Below, piece by piece: positions 25,401 through 37,500 of a DNA stretch of 64,000 nucleotides. How positions within the stretch are numbered: position 1 is the stretch's first letter; the number at the start of each line of letters is the position of its first letter. This DNA comes from Diplosphaera chodatii (taxonomy: Eukaryota; Chlorophyta; Trebouxiophyceae; Prasiolales; Stichococcaceae): assembly GCA_032358165.1 (NCBI GenBank), contig JAALGY010000052.1, positions 124,001 through 188,000 on the forward strand. Direction: 5' to 3'. The notes beneath the pieces are model-generated. The model was not told where the DNA came from, did not search any database, and worked only from the letters and a program-made list of their open reading frames with translations. A program made the translations under genes and the position numbers.

Positions 25401-26990
25401 TGACCAATTGCAAGGGCAGGCCTGCTGTCACATGTCCACATGGGCGCCAAGATGCTAGCTAGGTTCTGTCTCTCCACCAGCTGCCTTGCATTTTTTCAAT
25501 GGGTGCTTTTTGTCCCGTGCAGGAGTTCCCGTCCAACTGCACTGCGGAGGAGCTGTCGATGCCGGTGCCGCACCACTTCACCTTCCACGGCGGCGGCGGC
25601 ACCATTCTCAGCGTCGGGCTGCTGCGGCAGCTGAACTGGACGCAGTGGCAGGAGTGCGTCGGCAGCATGCGCTGGCGGCAAGGTGCGCGCATGTGGCATG
25701 AGTCAGCAAGACAGCGTGGCACAGCACGAGGTAGTTGAACAGCTGCTGATGGTCTACAAGGGGCACAGTCATGAGCTGCCACGTTAAATCTACTGATTTG
25801 ACGGTACACCTGCCATCGTGAAGCTCTTCACAGGCAGGCGTGAACGCTTTGAAGCACGGCACGTGTGCCAGGTCCAAAGGGTGACCGCTCATGCCGCAGG
25901 CAGCGACAGCTACGTCACAAAGTGCATCTGGCGCGCGGGCTTCGGGCTGACGGACCCTGGGTACAGCTATATGACCAGGGACCCAACAGAGCACTTCACG
26001 TTCGACCGGTGGACGTTCAGGGTGCGTCTCGAGCGCAGCCTGTCCCTGCGCACTTGCGCACTCCATTTGCCGGTGCAGACTGTCGAGCGGCGGTGTTGAA
26101 CGTGCACTGAGCAGTGTGTGCCATGCTGCAGCAGCTGTGCGCGCTCGTGCTTGCTCCGGAGCTTCGGCACCGACACCTCAGGAGTCGTGTGTCTGCTTGC
26201 CGTTCAAACCTTCAAAGCCTGTCACCTGTCCCGTGCTGCAGGGGGGCAACCCGCTGGAGCTGGTGCCGGCCCTGGAGCGCAAAATCACAGAGTTCAACGA
26301 GGAGGCGGGCTTCTGCCAGCCGGGCGGCAACGCCACCGGCTGCATCGTGCCCGATGCAGTGAGCCAAAGTCACTCTCACAGATAGTTGGTGGACCTTTGG
26401 CGAGCGGTGTCTGCAAGCGGTCATCGTGGCCTCTTCTGCACGCCTGGTCTTGCAGTTGCAACCAATGCAAGTTGCTGGAGGGCATGCTGCAGGGTCCACA
26501 GCTCTTATGACCTTGTGACTCTCATCAATAGTGGCCCCGCCTGACACGACCACTCCTGCAGCCGCAGCGCATTGCTGCATCTGCTTGGGTGGGCAGCAGT
26601 ATTTGGGCTCGTCAATGACTCCGGCTGAGATGCTGGTCGCCAGTTTTTCTGTGGTCCGCACTGCAGGATGATGAGCTGATGGTGACCATGGTGTCCATGC
26701 ACGGCATGGCGGGGCGCTTTTACGTGCTCGAAAGGGCAATCGAAGCATTCAGCCTGACGACCAAGGTGTACCGGGACTACATCGACACCATCAGCAAAGC
26801 CCACCCAGACGTGCGCAGATGTCTATGCGTGCCAATGTTGAGCGCGAGTGGCATGGCGCATGAGGACGAGTTGGCATGCTGTGGCTGCCGCGATGCAAAA
26901 GAACACTCTGGTATGGTGGCTGATGCTTGAGCGGCATCATTGCAGGTGATGAACCTCGAGATCACAGTTGGAACGGGCAAGCAAGATTGA
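22438..26990 (+). CDS. Fringe-like glycosyltransferase (GT31/DUF604 type), type II Golgi membrane protein
   Basis: Fourteen exons fit phase and sum to 1386 nt (461 residues): 22438-22524, 22634-22813, 22894-23010, 23243-23329, 23622-23694, 23866-23905, 24030-24073, 24211-24285, 25109-25203, 25523-25682, 25900-26021, 26242-26358, 26667-26810 and 26946-26990. The start at 22438 gives a very short cytosolic tail (MCR) and one membrane anchor (TFVLVGFAAGILISGIIIW), as in Golgi glycosyltransferases. KWMLYGDDDTLFF holds the metal-binding DxD (Asp 208-210), FHGGGGTIL is the donor-site loop (289-292), and GSDSYVTKCIWRAGFGLT matches the following GS.D..I..C motif. Several N-x-S/T sites suit a lumenal domain. 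It should transfer a sugar from a UDP-sugar, but donor and acceptor are unknown. One 823-base intron (24286-25108) is unusually long here. Confidence 0.88.
23368..23407. repeat. Hairpin-forming inverted repeat in a glycosyltransferase intron
   Basis: CTAGGGGTGGT (23368-23378) and ACCACCTCTAG (23397-23407) are complementary with one mismatch around an 18-base loop. It begins 39 bases after the exon ending at 23329. Confidence 0.6.
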
Positions 26991-27430
26991 ACTGTACACA
27001 TGGATCATACCACATACAGCGATGCTGGTATGGTCGTGCGCATGCGCTGCTGATCACCAGTGGGTTCAGCAGCTGACCAAAGTAGTCATGTAGTAGTAAG
27101 CCCATCTGCTTGAGACTTCGTACATCATTGACTTTCGTGTTAATGAGATCTCAGCTTGCAGCTAATTCGCGATTCAGATATCTGCTTAGAGCGAGGTCAT
27201 CAGTGTTTCACGCTGACATTGAGCAGGACTTTGACAGGTTAGCTTTCGTGCCTGCGATATTGGATTTGGTTAAAGTGAACACAGTCCAGGCAAGCACGCT
27301 GAAACCTGCCGGTAGCCACTCTGCTGCCCCTCTGACCCTCTCAGCCTCGAGCCCCGTCGTGCCATACGGTATACATGGACACTGTAAACAAAGCCGCATC
27401 CAGCTGTCTGGCACCGAGCGGCGTCGCCGC
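26991..27430. other. Gap between convergent genes (glycosyltransferase and DUF2807-like)
   Basis: 440 bases, less GC-rich than the flanks, holding the two 3' ends. No gene is supported and I saw no clear TGTAA poly(A) signal close to either stop. Confidence 0.5.
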
Positions 27431-30400
27431 TCAGCCCACTGCACCACCACGCATGCCGACGCTTGGCGGCAGCACCGCCAGCACAGCCGCATCCGCCTCC
27501 GCGCACCGCCCCGGCCGCAGCGCGCCCTCCGGCGTGGCGACGACCCCCTGCTCTGTGGCCACCAGCAGCGGCTGCCGGGCCGCCTTGCCTGCACCTGGCA
27601 CTGCTGTTTGTGTCGATGTGTGTGGAAAGGTGATGGGAGTGGGCAGCTGCAGGCCGCCACCGCAGGCTGCTGCAGACGCCTGCGTGCATCGTGTGGCGTG
27701 CAAGGCTGTTGTGTTCCTGCTGCTCACCACAGTTGGTACTGCCTACGTGCCCCCGGGAGGATGCAGTGGCACCTGCGCCAGGTGCGGACGCATTGAGCAC
27801 AGGCTGCCCTGAAAGGAGCCAACGGCGGCGCACCCAGCGCGGCCGGTATGGTGGACACCACTGTGTTGCCGTTGGGCGCGCTGACGAAGGCCGTGATGCC
27901 GGAGTCGGTGCCGACCGCGATCGTGGTGGCGCCCGCCCCCCCCGAGCCGCAGGCCGGCCGCCGTCAGATCAGAGGCGGCAGCGGCAATGCCAGCCGTCCT
28001 GCGGTCACACACATACGCACTCGGTTGCAAAGCTGGCCGGCAACGGTCGCAGAGCTGCCGTCGCACGCTTTGCTGACCTGCGTCTGGCTGCGTTTTTCAC
28101 CCAGGTGCAATCATCAGCAGCAGGCTCCTTCAGAGTGTCAGATCTGGATGTACAGCGTGTAGCACCAGCTGCGCACTCGTTCAGGACGTTCAAGCCGACT
28201 TGCTGCAGGGTGGTGCCGCTGGGAATTGGCTCCAGGGCTGCCGGCAGCGGCTCCGTTGGCGCCGCAGTCGGGGGCGGCGCGGCGTGCATTCGCAGCAGCC
28301 CTGCCCTTGTCCGTGCGGCTGGCGCCGCAGACGGGACCGTCAGGATTGGGGTCAGGAGCAGTGCCGATGTGGGGGTACTGGGTGCCGGCAGCAGCCCAGC
28401 GGTGAGGCTGGGCAGCGGCGGAAGCGTCGGCATGAGGGACACCAGCTGCGGCGGCGCTCGGGCGGCGATGGCAGTGATGTTGGCGGTCGGCGCCGGCGTC
28501 GGCGCCGCTGCAGGGTGGCCTGCAGCGTCTGTGGAGGCTCCTGCAGGTGCTGCGGCGGGGTCAGCCGCGCCTGGAACCCTGCCGGCCGCCTGCTGCAGGG
28601 CGCGCCGAGCTCCTGTAGCAGCAGCCACCATCTGCGGCCCTTCTGCTGCCAGGGGGCGGCGGCGGCGGCCGGGGGATGGCGCCTTGGCAGCAGGTGCTGT
28701 CTGCTTCCCGCTGGGTGTTGGTATTGCTGTTGACGCTGTAGCCGCAGCGGCGGTGGGCTCAGCACCAGCCTTGGCGGCGGACAGGGCACCCGGTGTCGGG
28801 GTGAACGCCCCCTCGGATGCTGCGGCTCCGCTGGCAGGCGACGGCCTGGGTGGCGGCTGCGGCGGCGCTGCAGCCGCTACTGGCGCAGCAGCTGCAATGC
28901 AACAGCAGCTCATGAGTTCAGCCTCCCATGGGCAAAGGACATGCGGCCCATCCATGTGCGTGTGAAAGGTTGCCGCCTACATCGCATTGCCATACCCAGC
29001 AGCTGAGCAGTTCCTCCTCACCTAGCGGGGTCTGCGTCGGAGCGTTCGTGGCGTTGAGCGGCACGCTCGGCAGCACGACCTGCGCGGTGGGTGCTGCCGT
29101 GACCGCCTGCTGCAGGGTGGGCGGCAGCGGCACCACCGCCGCCAGCCGTGCGGCAGCCGTCGCCAGCACTGCATACAGGGCACCTCGGCTGTTTTGAGCA
29201 GTCAGTAACCACAACTAGCTTCTGCCAGCATATCCAAGGAATGTCAGCAGCTGCAGCTCCTCAGCATCAGTACAGCCGCAAGCTTGACAGACACGACAGG
29301 CAGCAGGCGTACGGAACTCCACATACAGCACTGTTGATCCAAGCTACACAGCAATACAAGTAAGCGCTCTCACTGCTGCCGCAGGTGAAGCTGCCGCCGA
29401 CGGTGAGGCCGCAGGTCCAGCGGGGCGCCGGCGCCAGCGGCGGCAGCGCGGGCGGCGGCAGCCGCCGGCAGCCGCCCGACCCCGCCAGCTGCTGCGCCTG
29501 CAGCACGGCAGACTGCCTTCAAGCACATCTGCAGCTTGTAGACGTTTCAGACTGGACGTAGAAGCCTGTGCCGGCAGCAGGCGTACGTGTTCGATCAGGC
29601 CACATTTGCCTGCCACGAAATGCTGATGTGGCAGAACAGAGCAGGCAGGCAGTACGCTGCTCATTTAGACAGAGCGGCGCAACGCTGTCGTGAGTGCTGC
29701 GCTCAGGCGCATCAGACCCGGGGCAACAGATGTGTGTGACCAGGGGGCCAGGGAAAGCACCACCACGAGGCACTGGCCCTGGTTGTATGTGACGGCGGCG
29801 AGGCCGCTGGACATGCCGTAGTAGAGCGACGACGCTGCAGGCGCACAGCCACAACCTGTCATGCATATCGTTGCTGGACACAACTTGGCAGTCTGGCTGC
29901 TCCGTTACTGTCACTCACAGCTGCCTGATCCATGGTGCAGGCGAGGTGCTCTATGCTTCCTTACAAAGCCGCAGGTGATACTGTACCTTGATCTGTCGGA
30001 TGTTGCAAGGAAGCAACAAAGGGGCATGGAGTAGCGGCGCACCGTTGGTGGAGTAGATGGCGGTCTGGCTGGTGCCGGACACCGTGAGCCCCGCGCCCAG
30101 GTTGACGCCCACCAGGGTTGTGGCGGCAGCGCCGGTGGCGACCGCTGTTGCTTGCAGTATGGTGCCGCTAATGTAGGTGCGGCCGCTCCTGCGCAGCAAC
30201 AGGCGCAGCCTGATGAACCGGTGGCGGCGGACGATGCACAATGATGACGATGATGATGACGCGGAATCGCAGCGTTCATGCGCAATGGGGCTGCTGCTGC
30301 ATATGCACATGCTGTTGCTCCCAATTTTTGGTGTTCCTTTGATGGCGGTCATGGCATGCGCTGCCATATGCTACAGCTGGGCCTTTGCCTGCAGTTGGTC

Positions 30401-31366
30401 ATGTCGATTTAAACTCGAGCAGCTGCCATAGTGGAAAACCCCTGCCGGCAGCTCACCCGCCGCTCTGCAGCTGCAGCGTGCCCACCAGCAGCGAGGGGAC
30501 TATGAAGCCGCCCGAGCCCAGGCCCACCACCAGGCTGAGTGCCCCGAGGGCGAAGCCCGGCGCCAGCGTGACGTCACCTTGCGGAGACGCGTTCACGACG
30601 CGCCGCAGCGCCGCCCCTGGCAGCGTCACCTGCGATGAGGTGAGTAGTAACAAGTGAGTGGCAGCTGCAGCGCAAAAGTGCATACATCCCTCCAGACTAC
30701 AACATGACAGAGTTCCGAGAACTGGTCTAGGATGACTCCAAGAAGTTTCCTGTGCATGATTGAATATTTGCAGAGGCAGGCTGTTGATAGTGTGAAGTGA
30801 CGCACGGTCAGCTGGATGGTGGAGGTGGTGCTGAACCCGGGGCCGCCGGTGGACAGCAGCAGCACGCCCTGCGGTGTGACATCGGTGCCGATGACTGCTA
30901 CGACCTGCGTGATAGCAGCACTAGTGTTGCACTTTGCAATCTTACACAAGGCGATCGTATTAATAGCGTGGTATGCGCCGAAGTGCCACGCACTGCTACG
31001 ATGCATGAAGCGGCTGCCGCATGCTGTGCACAGTGTGCGCTATTGCACAACCACAGCGCTTGCAGAGGTGCAAGACCAGCGCACAGCAAGCCTGAGGACG
31101 TGAGGAAACCCCACCTGGGGCTCTGCCAGGATGGAGACGCCGTAGTCTCCAGGCGCTAGCAGGATGCTGAAGGGGGCGCACAGGCGGACCTCGTTGAAGG
31201 GCGTGGCCGACAGGTTGGTCACGGACGGCGCCAGCCGCACGGCTGTTGGCTCAGCGGCGGGCTGAGCTGCTGCTGAGGCGCAGCAGCAGCAGAACGAGGT
31301 CAGGCACAGGAGGCAGCTCGAGACCCATGCATACTGACACTGCGCCCTATCAGCAGACTGCGACAT
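27431..31366 (-). CDS. Secreted beta-rich protein resembling DUF2807 (GIN) domains, with a long Pro/Ala-rich region
   Basis: Ten minus-strand exons: 31115-31366, 30806-30904, 30457-30629, 30043-30188, 29761-29834, 29374-29497, 29022-29183, 28078-28891, 27834-27998 and 27431-27600, about 725 residues. A Met at 31402 would add 12 residues. The leader has a Cys/Leu core (VSSCLLCLTSFCCCCASAAA). Then FNEVRLCAPFSILLAPGDYGVSI, VVAVIGTDVTPQGVLLLSTG and TIQLTVTLPGAALRRV follow the strand pattern of bacterial DUF2807 adhesin-like domains. Exon 28078-28891 is a 270-residue Ala/Pro/Thr-rich stretch. Exon 27834-27998 holds a run of eight C (27936-27943); with seven, the frame is continuous (LRLGGAGATTIAVGTDSGIT) and matches the next exon, with eight it is shifted. 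The role is probably extracellular; the family match is moderate. Confidence 0.65.
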
Positions 31367-31402
31367 GTCTGCGTGCAGATGCACAAACGAATACAAATTC
31401 AA

Positions 31403-31855
31403 TATTGACGTGTAAATGCGTGCGAGAACGATGCCTGGGTGCCAGCTGCGGTGATGTCGGTCTGCAATTGTGTGTTACTGCCCGGCGTAGTGCCGCCTAT
31501 TACAAGATCGGCGGTAGGCACCACGTGGCAGCCCCCCATCCCTTGACGGTGAACAATACAGCCAGCAACCCAGTCCAGAAACCTGCTGTCCGGTGCTCAG
31601 ATTCTCATATCTACGTACAATGTTGCTGCCATTCTCGTCTGCCCGAGTCTGCCTACTGAACAACGTCATCCCAGCTTGCTTCTGTATGGTGATGGCGGCG
31701 GTGGAAGCCGGTATGGCTGCTGCCCTGTGGCGTCCTCCCCTTCGAGCTTGCCCTGCACATGCCACACAGCACACTGACCACCACGCACGCGACGAATGAT
31801 CGTTATTCTGGCGGCGGTATGCCACAACTCTGCCGCCATTTTGAGGGGCCACAGA
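31403..31855. other. Gap between the FKBP stop and the DUF2807-like start (both -)
   Basis: About 450 bases, which must contain the promoter of the downstream secreted-protein gene and the 3' end of the FKBP gene. No gene or distinct element recognised. Confidence 0.45.
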
Positions 31856-33804
31856 TCACGCAAAGCTGCCGCAACAGCTCAGGCAGCCAGTCTGCGCCAG
31901 GACGGCTGTGTGTGCGGATCGTACCTGGCTGCCATCTGCTGACTCTGAAGGCCGCACGCGCACGAGCTTGGCCTCAAACAGCAGCGGGTCGGCCCTGTGA
32001 GTAGACAGCCGCCGCCTGCCGCCGAACGACGCTGGAATTGGCTGCATGTGGCACCAGCATGCCCTGAAGCATCGGCAAAGCTACTGAAGCCGTCTGACAG
32101 CACAGCTCATTGGGCCTGGGAAAAGTATGCTTCCGCTTGCCGCGCAGCCATAATCGCATCTGCTGCTGCCCGTGACAGGGGCCAGCCGCTACCTGCGTGC
32201 GCTCGGTGGTCCAGCCCCTCTGGGACGTCCCCCCCCCCCCCCCCCCCCCCCCCCTCCCACCCCCTCACCGCCAGCGCCGCCGCCCTCGGCAGCGCCTCCG
32301 GGTCCCCCAGCCTGCAGAAATGGGCCAGCGCCCCTGTAAGCATGTTGCTGCAACCAGCAGTGGCAGCTGCGACTGGTGGCCCAAGCTGCCGCTCTGCTGC
32401 TGCTGCCGCTGCCGCCGGCCCGCTGCATGGCTGCAGGCGTCAGCCGAGCTGGCCAGGGCCAGGACGCCGGCTGCACACTCTATGTCTGAGTGACGCTGGC
32501 GGCCGCTGCTGGTCTGTGGTGTTGACCTCGTGGCAGAGCCGCAGGGTCCTCTCGCCAAGCCTCAGACAGCAGCAGTCACTTGGGGCGGCCCACCTTGGTC
32601 AACGCAGTGCTCATGCCCAGATCACTCCTTGCAGCAGTGGAAGATGCCAATGTGCGAGTTCAGCACCCACCTGAAGCTGTATACATCGTTGGCGTCACCC
32701 TTGAAATCGATGCCATCGCCGAAGCCAAACAGGTAGACTGGCGTGCCTGCATTCGGGAGATCGCTTGCTGGTGACGTGGCAGCTGCGCTTCAGCTGATGC
32801 TCGTGCTCAGAGGCAAATGGATCCGAGCCTGTATCCAAGCGCAAAGCCTAAGCAGAAGACCCACCGCCTGAGGAGTTCTTGAAGTAAGCGCCGGAGGCGA
32901 GCCGGTACACGGAATACGATATCTCGCATTGTGCGCCGACAATTGCCTGCAAGAGCGCCCCAGCCTCGTACGCATGTTTGACATGCTTTGTGACGTGCGA
33001 CGCTGCACCGTGCCAGCATACAGCTTCGATGTCTGAAACGCACCTCGCGACCTGTCCCTGTCTCCATCTCCCGATACTGGATGCCTGCACCGCCCACTGC
33101 ATGCTCAGGAGAGTGCTGTGCTTGGTACAACGACCTACAAGCGCCGGCAGTACCCAGCGATGAAGACGGTTTGGTGCACCTGATGGTAGCGTCACCAGTT
33201 CCCCGATGCTGTCATACTTCGGCTTCTCTCCCTCTGTAGGCGCCTCGCTCACTGCAGTCAAGAGCGGCACAGACGAGGAGGTCCAACCATGCAGTGTCCT
33301 CACAAGAAGATGTGCCTGAGCCTCAGTGATCGTCAGTAAGACCCCAGTCCGGGCCAGTGCACATGTTTCAAAACCATGCAGTGTAAAGCATGTTCACATA
33401 TGCCATTCAAGCTGCATCATGTGTGCATGACGTTCCGCAGGCGGGCAGCACAGTTTGCGCACTGTCGTCAGTGAACCCCTACCTGCTCCCTCCCGCTCCT
33501 GCCTGGCCTTCTTCAGGCACTGCTGCAGCTCCCGCCCCCGCATGCCCGGACACGCCAGCGCTGCTGCCGGCGGCGGTCGAGCCACGGCTGCGGCTGACAG
33601 CAGCAGCGCCGCCGCCGCCAGCTGCGCATCTCGCCTGCTGAAGTTGGTGGTTGCATCCTTCTGGTCACCTGTGGTGCTGCAGTGTGCTCGCCTGGTGTTG
33701 TGCCTGCCGCAGCTGCTGCAGTTGCTGCTGAAGGTCGGACCCGCATGCAGCAGGCGACACGGCCGCAGCAGGATGCTGATCGGCACGCTGCCAGCTCTGT
33801 GCAT
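31856..33804 (-). CDS. FKBP-type peptidyl-prolyl isomerase, thylakoid lumen
   Basis: Exon 33483-33804 encodes a chloroplast transit region followed by a twin-arginine lumen signal: SRRDAQLAAAALLLSAAAVA, then ALACPGMRG. Exons 33180-33251, 33044-33084, 32865-32946, 32671-32746 and 32594-32627 follow in phase and carry the FKBP fold: LVTLPSG-IQYREMETGTG-REAIVGAQCEISYSVYRLASGAYFKNSSGG. The last exon (from 31994) gives DPLLFEAKLVRVR, the usual FKBP C-terminal strand, and reaches TGA at 31856 if unspliced. Exons between 32000 and 32590, including the expected GMRVGGRR-like loop, could not be placed; the intron there carries a 26-base C run. Lumenal FKBPs assist assembly of photosynthetic complexes. 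A Met at 33834 could also be the start. Confidence 0.75.
32229..32254. repeat. Homopolymer of 26 C
   Basis: An uninterrupted run of 26 C on the plus strand (G in the FKBP transcript), followed by CTCCCACCCCCTC. It is likely intronic, prone to length error and able to form a G-quadruplex in the RNA. Confidence 0.95.
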
Positions 33805-34591
33805 CTGCAATGGCTGCTGTATCTGCTGATCCAAGTTTTGCCAGCTCGAGGACTGAGTATGTCAGGTGCACCTCATGCTTCCAAGAGTGGGATGGGCAAA
33901 CACATGCCTGCCAATTTGGGGTTACACGCAACTGCCTGGGTCAATGAGCAGTCAGTTGGTGCGAAGCTACCAACAACATCATACAGCAGCGTCAGGACCG
34001 GCAGAGCGTCGCTGCTGCGGTTGCAGATGAGCAATCCCAGCTCAGCATCAGCTGGCAGATCTGACTGATGTCGCTTCTTGCAGAGGAATCTTTCACTTGC
34101 AGGCCGATCTTGCACCAGCAGACAAGCTCCACAGTGGCGTCGTCGCTTGCTGCGCGCAACAGGCGCAGCGCGACATTTCAAGTAGCCTGCATCGTGCTGA
34201 AGGCTTTCACGGCGGCGGCGGGCAGCATGATGGCATTTTGACCATACTGGGACTGCAGGTAGGCTGGTCTTTGTGTGCGCATCCGCACCGTGACAATCGC
34301 AGTGGCCTACTGCGGAACATGGGGTGCATGCGCTGCATGCACCTCTTGAATGTGCCTGCTGTTGCATGTGATGTGTGCGGCGTGCGCACCTAGATCATCG
34401 TGCAGATTGTGCCCGATCACGCCAGGAGCCAGCCCTGCGAGGCATCGCGAGCACTCGAACAGTGTGCGTCCGAACGCGACAGACGGCGATGCGCCACGCA
34501 GGCTGCTGCAGCTGGCGAAGGCGGTCCTGCTGTAGGTCCCGCAGATCCTGAGCCAGGCTGCGCATAGTCCGCTGCGCAGCGCCAGCCAGGC
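33805..34591. promoter_or_regulatory. Shared upstream region of FKBP (-) and SPX-MFS transporter (+)
   Basis: About 790 bases between divergent starts. No convincing TATA box; I found no phosphate-response element I would defend. No gene is supported. Confidence 0.4.
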
Positions 34592-37500
34592 ATGGTGGGC
34601 TTCGGCGAGAAGATCGCGGCGGAGGCCTACCCGCCGTGGGAGGACCAGTACCTGGCGTACGGGCAGCTGAAGCTGCAGATCGACCAGATCCTGGCGGTGC
34701 GGCCCGCCGAGGGCGGCGGCGGCGGCGACAGCGTGTACGAGGCCCGCAAGCACATCTTCCAGGTACCCACCCTATGCACTGAGCATGGGACAGCTGAAAA
34801 CATGTCAAGCAGCCTACTGGGCGCCATATGCATATCCCAGCCTGCTCGTCATGGGTGGCGGCAGCCATATCATCGCCGGGCAGCGCACCTGCTCGTTCAG
34901 CACGACAGTGCTCAGCACGACAGTGCTGCGAAGACGCCAGTTCGTCACATGGCATGGTGCAGAGCTTTTGCGCACTGTCGGAATGGTGCACAAGGCAGTC
35001 CTTTGATGCTTCCAACCTGCTGCCGGCTCTGCTACAGGGCGCCTTTGACTCGGAGATCCTGAAGGTGCTGCACTTCTACAAAGAGCAGCGTGACACCATC
35101 CTGGGCGAGGTACGCCTGAGGATTTGCAGGGCATCTGTATGACGCTGAGGCAGACAGTTAGCTTGCTGTGGCAGCAGCTCTAGCACAATTACAGCCCGCT
35201 CTGCAGTTAAGACCGGGCCGGCACTGCACTCTGCCGGCACCGCACTCAGCAGCGCCCGCATGCGTGCGCCGGCAAACGTGCTGCGGCTGGTTGACCCACG
35301 CCGCCCAGTGCTCTGCAGGTGCACGGCCTCCAGGAGGATGTGGACCGGGTGCCGGGGGAGGTGATGCGGAACGAGGACCTGACCACCAAGGAGCAGCTGG
35401 GCCGCATCGACGCCCTCATGAAGCGGCTGCAGGTGAGTGCTTCGCGTGCCGCAACGGCCAACCCATCATCTGGGTTGGTGAGCATGACGGACAACTTGGC
35501 GGGAGCACCACATGGCGGTGCAGATCACCCGCCGCAGTTGATTAATCGCTGTGGCGCTTCTACACTCAGCACGTTTGGGCATGTGCTCAGCCTTGAGGCA
35601 GCGCTTGTTGTCTGCAGTCTCCTGAGTCGCCTGGTGGGTAGCCAGTGCGCTGCTGCTGCAGGTGGTGGCGCGGGATGTGCAGCACCTGCTGGGCTTCGTG
35701 GGCCTCAACATGCAGGGCATGCGCAAGATCCTCAAGAAGGTGAACAACCACCAATGCCTATCTGCTGAGTCCCACCGTCTCCTTGTGTGTGTCCCTCCTT
35801 TGCGGCATGGGCCCAGACATGTGCTTGAGCGCTGCTGCCGCCACTGCACAGCGTACAGACAGAGCAGCCACACAACGACCGTGCTTGTGGCCAGCGAAGG
35901 CCCTAGCTGGTGTCGCCATGGGTTGCTCCTGGACGCACAGGCCGAGCCCTGTGTCTATCTTCAACCTTGCATGTCTGGCCCGCAGTTCGCCAAGAATGTG
36001 GACCCCACGCCGCCCACCCCGGGGTACCTCACGCTCGAGATCTCGCACCCGCACGACCCCGGGTGGAAGCTGCTGCAGGTGCGCGACTGCTGTGCAGCCC
36101 CTGCCAGTGCTCAGACCTGCACATGTGCCATAGGCACCAGACGCTTTGCTCGTGGTCGCAGCCCAACAAGCTGTCTTAGGCATTTGAAGCATCTGTAGCC
36201 TTTTGCAGTGCTGGGACAGACACATGCATGGCAGAGACAGTGCAGCAGCCAAACTCGTCACGATGACGGCAAGCAGTGCAAAGGATGTGTTGACAGCTGC
36301 TGCTGGCTCGTCCCTGCAGGGCACATACCTGTCGCCAGAGGTCCAGCAGGATTTGGACGCCATGATCCTGCAGTGAGCCCCGAACCCCGCCCATGCCAGC
36401 GCACTAGCAGCTGCCCTGGGAGCAACGCTTTGCAGAACGTGTCACTGTGATCCGGTTGCTGTGCTTCTCTCGATGCCTCGTGGGTAGCATGTGTGCGTGG
36501 CTGCTGCAGCAAGCGCATCGCGCAGGCGGCCGGCACGATCCGGGAGCTCAGCGCGCGGCTGACCGCCTACCGCAAGGAGGTCGCCTCCGCCAGCAGCCCC
36601 GACCTGCAGGTGGGCGCCCCGCCCTGGGGTCCTTCACACCCTCAGGAGGCTGGAGCCTGCAATGGATGCAGTGCCAGCGTTGCTGCCAGTGTCGCTTCCC
36701 TCGCGGCTTCAGTTAGCTGGGATACCTACGGGCATGACTGTAGCACTGCTGGCATGACTCCACAACTGCAGTCTGCGGCCTGCGGCCTGGTGGTTTACAC
36801 GCAGCTGTCTGACGGCCGCCAAGCCCTGAACCCCGCAGCTGGAGGAGCGGCGCGCCACCTTCACCCGCATGGACACGCTGCTGCGGGACCTGGGGACCGC
36901 GGAGGCGGCCGCGGACCGCAACGCCGGCTTCATCTCGGGGTCCACCTGGGCCGCCCGCGCCGGTATGTGCAGTTCACAGGTCACTTTTGACCCCAGGGTT
37001 GCGGACAGCTGTCTGGACAGCGATCCGCAGCGCAAAAGCGGATGCCCGGTGACAGGCACCGGGAGCTTGCACATGACAGCCGCCCCTCCGGATGTTTGAT
37101 CCGGGGTCGTTGCACACCATCTGCTGTGCTTTCGCTGCTGGACTGCTCACGAGCCGCTGGGGATGCTGCCAGGTATCTTCGAGCCGGCGCCGCCGGACGA
37201 AAAGGCGGTGGCCACCACCATGGGGCTCGCGCTCAACTGCGCCAACTCAGCGCTGTACATGGCGGTACAGCACTCTGTAAAGCTTCTGTTCTGTCAGGAC
37301 ATCCTGCGCTGCAGTCGCAGGATGCACCTGTCGTCAGGCGTGAGCTGACATCAGCGTCCCGTGCAGTGTGCTGCCGACTGCAGGGGGGGAGGTTGCAGAG
37401 TTCGCACGCCCACAGACGTGACCACAGTGTCGCCTGCTGCGCAGAACTACAACCTGATCGTGCCCAACGTGCGCTCCTTCCTGCTACACATCGGCGCGAG

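Noticed and set aside
27691..28965. A 424-codon open frame on the plus strand
   Set aside because: It is the complement of the Pro/Ala-rich exon 28078-28891 of the minus-strand gene; its Gly/Ala/Val-rich text is a mirror of GCN codons and it has no family motif.
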